From: VBDM01 sp963699535
GTDB taxonomy: Bacteria > Pseudomonadota > Gammaproteobacteria > Burkholderiales > SG8-39
Length of the DNA: 64,000 nucleotides
Assembly: GCA_963699535.1 (NCBI GenBank)
Contig: CAVOUJ010000023.1
Span: 1 to 64,000, forward strand
Direction: 5' to 3'
Part shown: in pieces, positions 1 through 8,183 of the stretch
Numbering within the stretch: the first letter of the stretch is position 1
Layout of the letters: the number at the start of each line of letters is the position of its first letter
The notes under the pieces: generated by a model
Database searches by the model: none
Told to the model about the DNA's origin: nothing
What the model saw: the letters and a program-made list of their open reading frames with translations, nothing else
Position numbers and translations under genes: made by a program

Positions 1-1747
1 GAAGATGAGCGGAGCGCGGGCAAGCGAAAGAACCGCTCCCGCCGCCAGAACATCCCGTGGACCGCGGCCGAGTGCGAGGCTCGGCACGCTGAGTTTTCTC
101 GGAAGCCGACACCAATTCAGGCTGAAGCGCGGCGCCGCTTGGACGCCGTGCACTTCTTCGACTCCTTTGGGGCCACGGCTGCGCCGATGAAAGACCGTTA
201 TGAGATCGCCGCGGGAAAGGCAGGCGTATCTATCGGCACCCTTCGTAATTGGGTCGTCATGTGCGCGAACCTGGACCCTGCCGACTGGCTCGTGGCATTG
301 GCGCCGGCGCCTCGGGGCGGTCAGCGCAAGAGGTCCGAGATTAGCTCCGACGCCTACGATTGGATCAAGGCCGAGTACTTCAAACTCTCGCAACCGTCAC
401 TTCTTCCGATCTATCGCCGCGCCCAGGAGATGGCGCCGGCCCAGTCCTGGGCGCTGCCGAGCTATTACACGGTGAAGCGCCTCATCCAAACTGAGCCCAT
501 TTGGTTTCACAAACTGACGCGAGAAGGGCAGGAGGCGCTCGAGGCGATGCATCCCAAGCAACGGCGCACCTATCGAGACATCGGGTTGCATGAGATCTGG
601 GTCTGCGACGGACGCAAGGCAGACGTGTTCTGCCGCTTCCAGGATGGCACGATCGACCGGCCGATCGTGATCGCGTGGGAGGACGTTCGCAGCAGGATGA
701 TCCTTGGATACCAGATCGCTCGCACTGAGAGCGCCGATGCGATCCGGCTCGCTCTAAAGACGGCGGCGGAGAAGTGCCGCGCGATTCCTGAATATGCGCT
801 GTTCGACAACTCGCGCGCATTTGCCAGCAAACTTCTAACCGGCGGCACGCCGAACCGTTTCCGGGGCAAGGTGAAGGAAGAAGAAATACCCGGAATCCTC
901 AAGCTAATGGGGATTCGGGTGATGTGGGCGCTGCCGTTCTCCGGGAGATCGAAACCGATTGAGTCCACCTTCCGGCACTTTGCCGAGGCGGAGAGGCGCC
1001 TCGAGGGAGCCTATTGCGGCAACCTGCTCGATGCGCGGCCGGACACTGGTGCCATCGGCGAAGGCGGTGCCGATCGAACCATATCGCAAGCTCCTCGATC
1101 AAACGATCGCGCACTACCATGCTCGGGCGCATCGTGGCGACGCGATGGACGGCCGGTCTCCGCGCGAGGTCTATGAGGCGCTTCTGCCGCAATGCGCGCC
1201 GCGGCAACCGACTCGCGAGCAGCTGAGGTTGTGCCTCTTGGCCGCACAGTCCGTCAAGCTGGCTCCCGACGATGGCGCAGTGAGCCCGCCGCTCACGGGA
1301 AATCGCTATTGGAGTGAGCCTCTCAACGAGTTGCCGCGCGATCGTGCCTATGTAGTGCGCTTCAATCCTGAGAACGCTGCCGACCCGGTTGCCGTCTACG
1401 ACGGAGAGCGCTTTATTTGCGAAGCGCCGCTCCTCGCGCGGACCGGCTTCCGCGACCAGGAGGCCGCGAAGGCGCACGCCAGGGCGCGCGGACAATTTGT
1501 GAAGTCCCGGAAACAGCAAGCCGCCGCGCATCTGAAGATGGCCAAGGCCCGCAGCTGGGGCATGGCGCCGGATGTGCCCGATCCACTCCAGGCTGAAGTC
1601 GCCGAAGCGGTGCTGCCGGCGCCGAATGTTGTGGCGCTGGTTCGCCCGACACGAAACTACGTCGCACCCGCGAAGAGCAAGCAACCGATCGTGCCAGGCG
1701 ATGAGATTCTCGAGATCATCGCCAATGCCGACAAACGCCGAGCCTGA
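1..1747 (+). pseudogene. MuA-type DDE transposase, 5' end outside window, one frameshift
   Basis: MuA joins Mu ends to target DNA and drives replicative transposition. Frame 1 is open from the first base, so the start lies upstream of the window. The integrase-core catalytic acidic residues are visible: Asp in WVCDG (codon at 607), Asp in LFDNS (codon 805) and Glu in SKPIEST (codon 961). Around 1055-1068 the reading frame shifts by one base; the C-terminal half then runs to the TGA at 1745-1747, with the strand-transfer beta-barrel and the tail that contacts MuB. The shift fits one extra base. Without it the product is cut shortly after the catalytic core. The stop overlaps the ribosome-binding site of the MuB gene. 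Confidence 0.85.
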
Positions 1748-1758
1748 AGGAGAAAAAC

Positions 1759-2513
1759 ATGGCGATCGCGAAGCTGAAAGACCAGGTCGATCTCGACGAC
1801 GACGCGCCACGGATCGAAGGCGCCGCGATTGAAGGACCGCAGCCTGATCTGGTTGAAACACCTACGTCTCGAAAGATATACCAGGCGTGCGCCCATGCTC
1901 AGAACACGCCCACGATCGCTTTGGTCTACGGTGGCGCCGGTGTGTCGAAGACGACGACTGCGGAGCGCTATCAACGCGATCACAGAGGCGCCTACCACGT
2001 CAACCTGCAGGGCGTCGTAACACCGTCGGCAATGCTCGTGACTGTCGCGGAGCGCGTCTACCCGCCTGCCCTTGCGGGGAGCTACCGCAACGTCGCCATC
2101 ATGCGTTCGCTCACGTATCACCTCAGGCCAGGCGAACTCATCATCCTGGACGAAGCTCAATCGCTGCGGGCGGATGCTCTCGATAGCGTGCGCTTTCTCC
2201 TGGACGATGCCGGCGTGGGGCTCGTCTTGATGGGGAACGACCATGTTTTTTCCGCGATCGCCGGCAAGACCGCCGCGCCACGTTCGCGCAGCCACAGTTG
2301 CTCTCGCGAATCGGCATGAAGCTACACCTTCCGCACCCGACAGAGGCCGATGCGGACGCCGTTCTCAAGAGTTTTGGCGTTACTGGTGGCGCAGGACGCG
2401 ACTACGGGCGCCAGCTCGCACTCGGCCAGGGCGCTCTACGGGGGCTCGTGACCGTCTTGCGGCAGGCGCGAGTCGTGGCGCTCGCTAGAAACGGGATCTC
2501 GATCATCAGTTGA
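1759..2513 (+). pseudogene. MuB-type AAA+ ATPase (target-site selector), one frameshift
   Basis: MuB is the DNA-binding ATPase that delivers target DNA to MuA. The ATG at 1759 is preceded by GAAGGAG. A Walker A-like loop GGAGVSKT has Ser where Gly is usual, and the Walker B is LIILDEAQ. Near 2265-2280 the frame changes: the C-terminal part, containing QPQLLSRIGMKL, continues in another frame to 2513. One missing base would explain it and gives a corrected length of about 251 residues. It lies 11 bp after the MuA stop, the usual Mu A-B arrangement. Confidence 0.8.
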
Positions 2514-2571
2514 TGTACGCCGTTGCAAACGCGCTTGGATTCAGTGATTGACTTCAAAAGGAGACCCTGAA

Positions 2572-2922
2572 ATGAACGACCACGATGGACGCGACACCCG
2601 GCAATCTAAGCAGCGCGAACAGATCCGTTGGATCGTGCTCGACGCGCTCAACCACGGGCGCCCCTATCCGGTCGCCGAGCCCTTGATCCTTTCGGCACTC
2701 CGGGGCGAAGCGATTCAGTGCACCGTGCTCGATCTACGTCTCGAACTCGGCTACCTCTGGGAGCGCGGCCTGGTGAAGATGGGGCACCTCGAGGGCGCGC
2801 CCCAGTGCGCGCTACTCACTGACGCCGGCATTGAGATCGTCGAATACAACGCGGCTGCACCAGGGATCGCGCGGCCTCACAGGATGGGCTGCGGGTTCGA
2901 GCAATCACCGCCGCTGCATTGA
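2572..2922 (+). CDS. small Mu-like early-region protein, possible winged helix
   Basis: The 116-residue product starts at ATG 2572 because AAAAGGAG lies about 8 bases upstream; a longer reading from TTG 2548 is less likely. The middle part (VLDALNHGRPYPVAEPLI, then an LGYLWERGLVK helix and a short strand pair) looks like a winged-helix fold. This is inference from pattern only. Small genes of this kind sit between MuB and GemA in Mu-like phages and have no firm function. It ends in a TTGA overlap with the following gene. Confidence 0.55.
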   Translation: MNDHDGRDTRQSKQREQIRWIVLDALNHGRPYPVAEPLILSALRGEAIQCTVLDLRLELGYLWERGLVKMGHLEGAPQCALLTDAGIEIVEYNAAAPGIARPHRMGCGFEQSPPLH

Positions 2923-3379
2923 TCGTGCGTAGTAGGCCCGAGAGACTCCACGTGCCCATCTCGAATCAGCAAAAGGCAGTGATCCACGTCGCGAAGAGCC
3001 AACTGCACATGGCCGATGAGGATTACCGCGCGCTGCTGCTTCGGGTTGGGGGGATTAACTCATCGGCCGACTTGGACGAGCCAGGGTTCGAGGCAGTGAT
3101 GGCCGAGCTCGAGCGCTTGGGTTTTCGAAAGGTCCGAAGTCACGCGCAGGCCGGCCGCCGTGAGGGCATGGCCACGCCCAAGCAGGTGGGGAAAATCCTC
3201 GGCCTGTGGAAGGCTTACAGCGGACTGGGTGGATAGACCTGCACCTGGGCAAGTGGCTCGAGAAGCACTTTCACGTTTCGCACCTGCGCTTCCTCGAAGA
3301 TCGGCGCGCAGGCAAGGCGATCGCGGTACTCGAGAAGATGGCAGAGTGGCGGCGCGCAAAGGGAGTGAACCCCGATTGA
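2919..3379 (+). pseudogene. GemA-like (Mu gp16, DUF1018) protein, one frameshift
   Basis: GemA-family proteins of Mu-like phages are early regulators reported to affect host gene expression and DNA topology. The N-terminal half has the family pattern: SNQQKAVIHVAKSQL, then DEDYRALLLRVGG, then ATPKQVGKILGLW. At about 3225-3236 the frame breaks (stop at 3234). The C-terminal part, with LGKWLEKHFHVSHLRFL, continues in another frame to the TGA at 3377-3379, so one base appears to be missing. Corrected length is about 153 residues. The start is TTG 2919, overlapping the previous stop as TTGA; GTG 2952 is the alternative. Confidence 0.75.
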
Positions 3380-3687
3380 AATCCATCGAGCCGAAAGACA
3401 GACTGCTCTCCCGGGCTGAGCACCGCCGGCGTCATATCCCGGGGCGCCCCTTCAAAGTCTGCATGGATACTGAGGTGCGGCTGTTCGTCGACCTGGCGCT
3501 TGAAAGCATGACCTTCGTGGAGATTGCCAAGGCTTGCCGCGAAAGGTTCGGCGCCGAGCGCGCTCCCGGCAAGAGCGCCGTGTATCGCTATTGGCAAGTA
3601 AGACTCTTGGCGCATTCGCCTGATCTCCCCAGGTTGCCAAGTGCCAACTCCCGGCGCCCGCGAAAACACGAGCACGGAGCGTCTTAA
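3376..3687 (+). CDS. small HTH-like phage protein between gemA and mor
   Basis: The reading frame begins at TTG 3376, which overlaps the gemA stop as TTGA, the same coupling seen at 2919. It encodes about 103 residues. The centre (EVRLFVDLALESMTFVEIA, then GKSAVYRYWQ) resembles a helix-turn-helix of the kind found in small phage DNA-binding proteins. The basic C-terminus is low complexity. I do not recognise a named family. Position suggests a middle-gene regulator. Confidence 0.5.
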   Translation: MKSIEPKDRLLSRAEHRRRHIPGRPFKVCMDTEVRLFVDLALESMTFVEIAKACRERFGAERAPGKSAVYRYWQVRLLAHSPDLPRLPSANSRRPRKHEHGAS

Positions 3688-3702
3688 CAGATTCCTTGAG
3701 CC

Positions 3703-4083
3703 GTGTACGCGCCGCTCAACAAGATCGTCGAGGCGATCGGCCAGCAAGCCGCGATGAAGCTGGTGGAGAATTTTGGCGGGACGCTGATCTATCTGCCGTT
3801 GCCGAAGAACATCCACGCCGACAACGAGATCGCCAAGGCGATCGGCGTCGAAGCCGTCTCCCAACTCGCGCGAGCGTGGGATTTCGACGGCGACGTTGAC
3901 CGTCGCCTGGAGATCCCGCGTGCCAGCGAGCAGCGTCTGGCGCTTAAAAAGAATGGCATCCTGCGCGACCGCGAGCACATGACGGAGCGGCAGGTCGCGA
4001 GGAAATACAACCTGAGTCAACGGTCCATTCGCCGGATCGTGGCCGAGGCGAACGCCGTCGGCGGCGAATTCAATCGGACTTGA
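3703..4083 (+). CDS. Mor-family transcription activator
   Basis: Mor activates the middle promoter of Mu. The 126-residue protein has the Mor/C family layout: an N-terminal dimerisation region (about 1-70, with GQQAAMKLVENFGGTLIYLP) and a C-terminal helix-turn-helix, TERQVARKYNLSQRSIRRIV, at about residues 98-117. The start is GTG 3703. It follows gemA and one small gene, as in Mu (gp16-gp17). It is one of the few genes in this prophage arm that reads intact. Confidence 0.8.
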   Translation: MYAPLNKIVEAIGQQAAMKLVENFGGTLIYLPLPKNIHADNEIAKAIGVEAVSQLARAWDFDGDVDRRLEIPRASEQRLALKKNGILRDREHMTERQVARKYNLSQRSIRRIVAEANAVGGEFNRT

Positions 4084-4098
4084 TCTAGACTCGACCTC

Positions 4099-4497
4099 GT
4101 GAGGAAACCCGCCGTTTTCTTCCTCCTATCCGTGGCCAGTGCGCCCTCGCTCGCCGGGCCTTTCGACGACATCAACTACGAGTGTAGACAGCTCGACGCG
4201 AAGCGCGATGGGATCAAATGTCTGGTGCGCTACGAGGGCAGTCAGCCGATCCTCTATATCCGCTATCTGCGCGCCTCCCGCGAGGGCACGAAGGACCAAC
4301 AGGAGCGCACGCGCTACATCGTCAGCACTACGCAGCGCAACTTCGTCGCGCTCGGCGGCGTCACCATCCTGCGGCGCTTTACCCTCGACGGCATCCCTGC
4401 GCAGCAACTCTGCACCAGCTTTCACCGCCGGCCGATCGTCTGCGGCGATCCTATCAAGCTCAAGGACCTCGACGGGCCGCAGCCCTGGCCGTTCTGA
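4099..4497 (+). CDS. predicted exported protein of unknown function
   Basis: GTG 4099 starts a 132-residue protein with a clear Sec signal peptide: basic RK, a hydrophobic core FFLLSVASA, and a likely cut after PSLA. The mature part has four cysteines (in YECRQ, IKCLV, LCTSF and VCGD), suggesting two disulphides in a periplasmic or secreted domain. I do not recognise the family. It lies 15 bp after mor on the same strand and is the last gene of the phage-like block, so it may be phage cargo or a host gene at the junction. Confidence 0.55.
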   Translation: MRKPAVFFLLSVASAPSLAGPFDDINYECRQLDAKRDGIKCLVRYEGSQPILYIRYLRASREGTKDQQERTRYIVSTTQRNFVALGGVTILRRFTLDGIPAQQLCTSFHRRPIVCGDPIKLKDLDGPQPWPF

Positions 4498-4503
4498 CGC
4501 CTG

Positions 4504-4539
4504 GGGTCCGCTCCTCAGAGGGGTCCGCATAGGGTCCGC
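4504..4539. repeat. three direct copies of GGGTCCGC
   Basis: Exact octamers GGGTCCGC occur at 4504-4511, 4521-4528 and 4532-4539, just after the stop of the exported-protein gene. Spacings are 17 and 11 bp, about one to one and a half helical turns. This could be a protein-binding cluster or a chance GC-rich repeat. Confidence 0.6.
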
Positions 4540-4776
4540 ATCCTGGGTTGATCATACGGACCTCGGCGCGTGCTGCACGCTACCTCATGAAGGGCAGTTA
4601 ACCGCGCGTTTACAGGCACTTTAAGCCGACTCACCGCTCGAGATCGAGGACGGCTCGATTTTCAAGGTTGACTGCTCCGGGCGGCATTTTCCCGCTGGTT
4701 TCAATTTTGCCCAAAGAGAGCGTCGGCGAACCAAGCGGGCGCCCCAATTTCCCTTTTCTCTTAGGCTCCTATCCCG

Positions 4777-4806
4777 CCTGGTTGCACCTGGTTCCACCTA
4801 GTCCCA
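4777..4806. repeat. three tandem imperfect 10-bp repeats
   Basis: CCTGGTTGCA, CCTGGTTCCA and CCTAGTCCCA follow one another without gaps. The 10-bp period equals about one helical turn, so identical faces of the DNA repeat. The role is unknown. Confidence 0.6.
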
Positions 4807-4978
4807 CCACTTTCAAGGGTAAGTGCTCCCCTTCACCGGATCCGCATGGCTCAACTCACGCCGCGCCGCGGGACATTGACCGCCGTCCGCCGGGGCCAGA
4901 GGGATAAGCTTCAAGATTTCCGAGGACAAACCAGCAAATCCGAGAACTTGGATTATATTGGTCAGCCAAGGGCTTGGC

Positions 4979-5008
4979 TTGACACGAGTTTCGCCGATGC
5001 ATTACAGT
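4979..5008 (+). promoter_or_regulatory. sigma70-like promoter for the outer-membrane protein gene
   Basis: A perfect TTGACA (4979-4984) is followed after 18 bp by TACAGT (5003-5008, four of six consensus). It would start transcription near 5015, about 60 nt before the ATG at 5077. Confidence 0.4.
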
Positions 5009-5076
5009 TCGCGCTCCACCGCCAGAGACCTGATTTTCTGGCCGGTTCCGGCGCGATTACTGGGAAGGACGACCCG

Positions 5077-5727
5077 ATGAAAAGGCCTGCTCTACTTTTT
5101 GCGGTCGCGGCGCTGCTCTTATCGGGCCTGCCTTCGACCGTCGCCGCGAGCGGCTACTGGTACCTGGGCTTGGGAACGGGGCTCTCGTACGGCCAGCTCT
5201 ACCCCGCGGACTTCAACCCCGGGACCTGCACGACGTGCACCGAAACGAAGGAGGAGTACGACGTCGGGTTCAAGGGTTTTGTCGGCTATCAGATCACCCG
5301 GGCCTGGGCAGTCGAAGTGAGCGTCAACTCCATCGGCAAATACAACTACAAGGCCGACAACGGACTGGTCACCCAGGAATCCATCTACAAAGTATCGGGC
5401 TGGGGATTCGCCCTTCTGCCGACGATTCCCCTCGGCCAGAAGTTCTCCCTCTATGGCAAGTTGGGCGGGTTTTCTTCAACGGCAAGAATGACCGTCCACA
5501 ATGCGGGTTTTGTCCCAGGCGCCTCCAGCGGAGGCGTTCAGCACAGCGAGCTCACTCCTCTCACGGGCTTCGGAGCGCAGTATTTCTTCGATGAAGAGAG
5601 CGGAATCAGGTTCGAATTCGAGAACTACGGTACGGTCGGAAACGCGTGCACGTCTCAAAATGTGGGCAACTGCACCGGCCGCGTCAACGTGAAAATGATC
5701 TCGGTGAACCTCCTCTTCCCGTTCTGA
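5077..5727 (+). CDS. outer-membrane beta-barrel protein (OmpA-like barrel)
   Basis: The 216-residue precursor starts at ATG 5077 (GGGAAGGA upstream), chosen over longer frames because a standard signal peptide begins here (MKRPALLFAVAALLL, likely cut after TVAA). The mature part alternates amphipathic strands with glycine and aromatic residues (YWYLGLGTGLSYG, then FKGFVGYQI, then YGKLGGF). It ends in VNLLFPF, with the terminal Phe typical of BAM-assembled porins. Length fits an eight-stranded barrel. Cysteine pairs in loops (CTTC; NAC..NC) are unusual for an outer-membrane protein. No OmpA peptidoglycan domain is present. Confidence 0.75.
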   Translation: MKRPALLFAVAALLLSGLPSTVAASGYWYLGLGTGLSYGQLYPADFNPGTCTTCTETKEEYDVGFKGFVGYQITRAWAVEVSVNSIGKYNYKADNGLVTQESIYKVSGWGFALLPTIPLGQKFSLYGKLGGFSSTARMTVHNAGFVPGASSGGVQHSELTPLTGFGAQYFFDEESGIRFEFENYGTVGNACTSQNVGNCTGRVNVKMISVNLLFPF

Positions 5728-5761
5728 GGGGAATACGCAGGGCGGTCCCGGCACCCGCTCG

Positions 5762-7240
5762 CTAGAGATCCAGGTCTTTCCAGAGAGAATCGACGCGCTT
5801 TTTCACATCCGGCTGCATCGCAATCGGCCGGCCCCAGGCGCGCGACGTTTCGGCCGGCCATTTGTGAGTGGCGTCGATCCCCATCTTTGAGCCCAGCCCC
5901 GCGACCGGGCTCGCAAAATCCAGGTAGTCGATGGGAGTATTCTCGACGATGAGGACGTCACGGGCGGCGTCCACCCGCGTGGAGAGCGCCCAGACGACCT
6001 CTTTCCAATCGCGAACGTTGAGGTCATCGTCGGTGACGATGATGAACTTCGTGTACATGAACTGCCGCAAGGCGCTCCAGATGCCGAACATCACGCGCTT
6101 GGCGTGACCGGGGTACTGTTTTCTGATGCTCACCACGGCGAGCCGGTAGGAACAAGCCTCCGGCGGCAGGTAGAAGTCCTCGATCTCGGGAAACTGCTTC
6201 TGCAGGATCGGCACGAACACTTCGTTCAGCGCCGCCCCGAGCACCGCCGGCTCGTCCGGCGGCTTGCCGGTATAGGTCGAATGGTAGATCGGCTCGCGGC
6301 GCATCGTCAGGCGCTCCACCGTCAGCACCGGAAAGCTCTCCTTCTCGTTGTAATAGCCGGTGTGATCGCCAAACGGCCCTTCGAGCGCCGACTCGCCCGG
6401 AATGATCACCCCTTCGAGCACGATTTCGCTGGCCGCAGGCACCTGCAGATCCGAACCGAGACATCTGGCAAGCTCGGTGCGCGAGCCGCGCAGCAGCCCG
6501 GCAAACTGGTATTCGGAAAGAGTGTCGGGCACCGGCGTGACCGCGCCGAGAATGCTCGCGGGATCGGCCCCCAGCGCCACCGCCACCGGGAAGGGCTCGC
6601 TCGGCCGCGCCTCGGAGTGCTCGCGGAAGTCGATGGCTCCGCCGCGATGGGGAAGCCACCGCATGATGACCTTGTTCGTCGCGATGACCTGCTGGCGGTA
6701 GATGCCCAGGTTCTGGCGCGCCTTGCGCGGGCCGCGCGTGACCGTGAGCCCCCAGGTAATGAGCGGTCCCGCGTCCCCGGGCCAGCAGGTCTGTATAGGC
6801 AGGCGCGAAAGGTCCACTTCATTGCCCTCCCACATGGTCTCCTGGCAGGGCGCGCCGGAAACCTCCTTCGGCGCCATGTGCATCACCTGCTTGATGATCG
6901 GAACCCAGCGCGCGACCACGTCGCGAAAGCCCTTGGGGGGCTCCGGTTCCTTCAGAAACGCCAGGAGCTTGCCGACATCGCGCAGTGCCTCGAGCGGATC
7001 AGAGCCGACCTCGGCGCCCATGGCGAGCGCGATGCGGCGGGTCGTGCCGAACAGATTGCCGAGCACCGGAATCGCGTGGCCCTTCGGTTTCTCGAAGAGC
7101 AGGGCCGGGCCGCCCGCATTGAGCACGCGGTCGCATACCTCGGTCATCTCCAGCTTCGGATCGACTTCGGCGCGCACGCGTTTGAGCTCGCCCGCCTGTT
7201 CGAGCTGGGACAGGAACTCGCGCAGATCGCGATAGCTCAC
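5762..7240 (-). CDS. ubiD: UbiD, 4-hydroxy-3-polyprenylbenzoate decarboxylase
   Basis: UbiD removes the carboxyl group of the prenylated 4-hydroxybenzoate ring in ubiquinone biosynthesis, using prenylated FMN made by UbiX. The 492 residues match the usual length. The sequence has the family start (YRDLREFLSQLEQAGEL), PALLFEKPKGH and GPFGDHTGYYNE. The start is GTG 7240 behind GGAGGA. The gene directly follows ubiA on the same strand (16 bp), placing prenylation and decarboxylation together. ubiX is not in the window. Confidence 0.95.
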   Translation of the reverse strand: MSYRDLREFLSQLEQAGELKRVRAEVDPKLEMTEVCDRVLNAGGPALLFEKPKGHAIPVLGNLFGTTRRIALAMGAEVGSDPLEALRDVGKLLAFLKEPEPPKGFRDVVARWVPIIKQVMHMAPKEVSGAPCQETMWEGNEVDLSRLPIQTCWPGDAGPLITWGLTVTRGPRKARQNLGIYRQQVIATNKVIMRWLPHRGGAIDFREHSEARPSEPFPVAVALGADPASILGAVTPVPDTLSEYQFAGLLRGSRTELARCLGSDLQVPAASEIVLEGVIIPGESALEGPFGDHTGYYNEKESFPVLTVERLTMRREPIYHSTYTGKPPDEPAVLGAALNEVFVPILQKQFPEIEDFYLPPEACSYRLAVVSIRKQYPGHAKRVMFGIWSALRQFMYTKFIIVTDDDLNVRDWKEVVWALSTRVDAARDVLIVENTPIDYLDFASPVAGLGSKMGIDATHKWPAETSRAWGRPIAMQPDVKKRVDSLWKDLDL

Positions 7241-7256
7241 AGGCCTCCTCCGGGTC

Positions 7257-8148
7257 CTACAGCCATGGAATTCCCCGCCTCACAGCGAAGTCGGCAAAAA
7301 GTCCCGCGAAGATGGATGCGCCGACCCAGTTGTTGTGATTGAAGGCCTTGAAGCAGCCTGCCCGGTCGCGGCTGCGGATCAGGCGATAGTGATACGCCGC
7401 CAGTCCGGCAGCGCCGACGAGACCCAGATAGTAAGGCTGGACCCAGGGCGCGCTGGACACCTATGCCCGCGAGAACCGCGAGCATCGCCCCGTAACAGGT
7501 CATCACCCCGATCACGTCGTATCGGCCGAGGGTGAGTGCGGAGGTCTTGATGCCGATGCGCACGTCGTCCTCGCGATCGACCATCGCGTATTCGGTGTCA
7601 TAGGCGATCGCCCAGAAGATGTTGGCAAGGAGCAGCCACCAGGCCTCCGCCGGGACATGCCCGAGGACCGCTGCGTACCCCATTGGGATCCCGAAACCGA
7701 ACGCGATCCCAAGGTAGGCCTGCGGAATTGCGAAGAACCTCTTGGTCAGCGGATAGCTTGCCGCCAGGGCGAGCGCCGCGAACGACAACAACACCGTCAA
7801 CCGGTTGAGCGACAGCACGAGCAGAAACGACACGAGCACGAGTGCCGCCGCGAGAACGAACGCTTCGCGGCGGCCCATCGCTCCCGCTGCAAGAGGTCGC
7901 TCCTTCGTGCGCTCCACCTCGGCGTCGAAGCGCTGGTCGGCGAGATCGTTCATCACGCAGCCAGCCGAACGCATGAGGAGCGTCCCAAGTGCGAAGATCC
8001 ACACGATTCGGCCCTCCGGCGCGCCGTTGCCCGCAAGCCACAGCGCCCACAGCGTGGGCCACAGAAGGAGCAGCGTTCCGATCGGCTTGTCGAGCCGCAT
8101 CAGGCGCTCGTACAGCGTCAGCCTCGCGGCGAGGGCGGCGGGGGTCAT
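7257..8148 (-). CDS. ubiA: UbiA, 4-hydroxybenzoate polyprenyltransferase (one frameshift)
   Basis: This integral membrane enzyme attaches the polyprenyl tail to 4-hydroxybenzoate. The Asp-rich NDLADQRFD motif and multiple hydrophobic helices are clear, and the C-terminus has the family NNWVGASIFAGL. The frame shifts near 7440-7465. One extra base explains it, and the corrected length of 296 residues is normal. As written, the main frame runs past the true stop (7257) to 7237, overlapping ubiD. I treat the shift as a likely sequence error because both halves are well conserved. Confidence 0.9.
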
Positions 8149-8183
8149 GGGTCATTGTAGCCCGCGGCCTTGGCCGCTGAGAT

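Larger units (their letters stand above)
1..4497 (+). mobile_element. Mu-like transposable prophage, early-region remnant
   Basis: The gene order MuA transposase, MuB ATPase, a small gene, GemA, a small HTH-like gene and Mor matches the left (early/middle) arm of Mu-like phages. All genes are on the plus strand with short gaps or overlaps. The element begins before the window. No lysis, head or tail genes follow Mor: after one small exported-protein gene and a non-coding stretch, ordinary host genes begin. MuA, MuB and GemA each carry one frameshift. I read this as a decayed prophage arm. Some of the frameshifts could be sequence errors like those elsewhere in the window, so calling the element dead is an inference. 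Confidence 0.8.
4498..5076. other. non-coding stretch between prophage remnant and host genes
   Basis: No convincing gene lies here. It holds two short repeat clusters (4504-4539 and 4777-4806) and a promoter-like pair near 4979-5008. An in-frame upstream extension of the next gene (from 4846) has no good start or family similarity. The right end of the Mu-like element or a deletion scar could lie in this stretch, but I see no clear phage end sequence. Confidence 0.6.

Noticed and set aside
6104..7342. 412-codon plus-strand frame
   Set aside because: Antisense to ubiD and the end of ubiA, with Arg- and Ala-rich translation and no domain.
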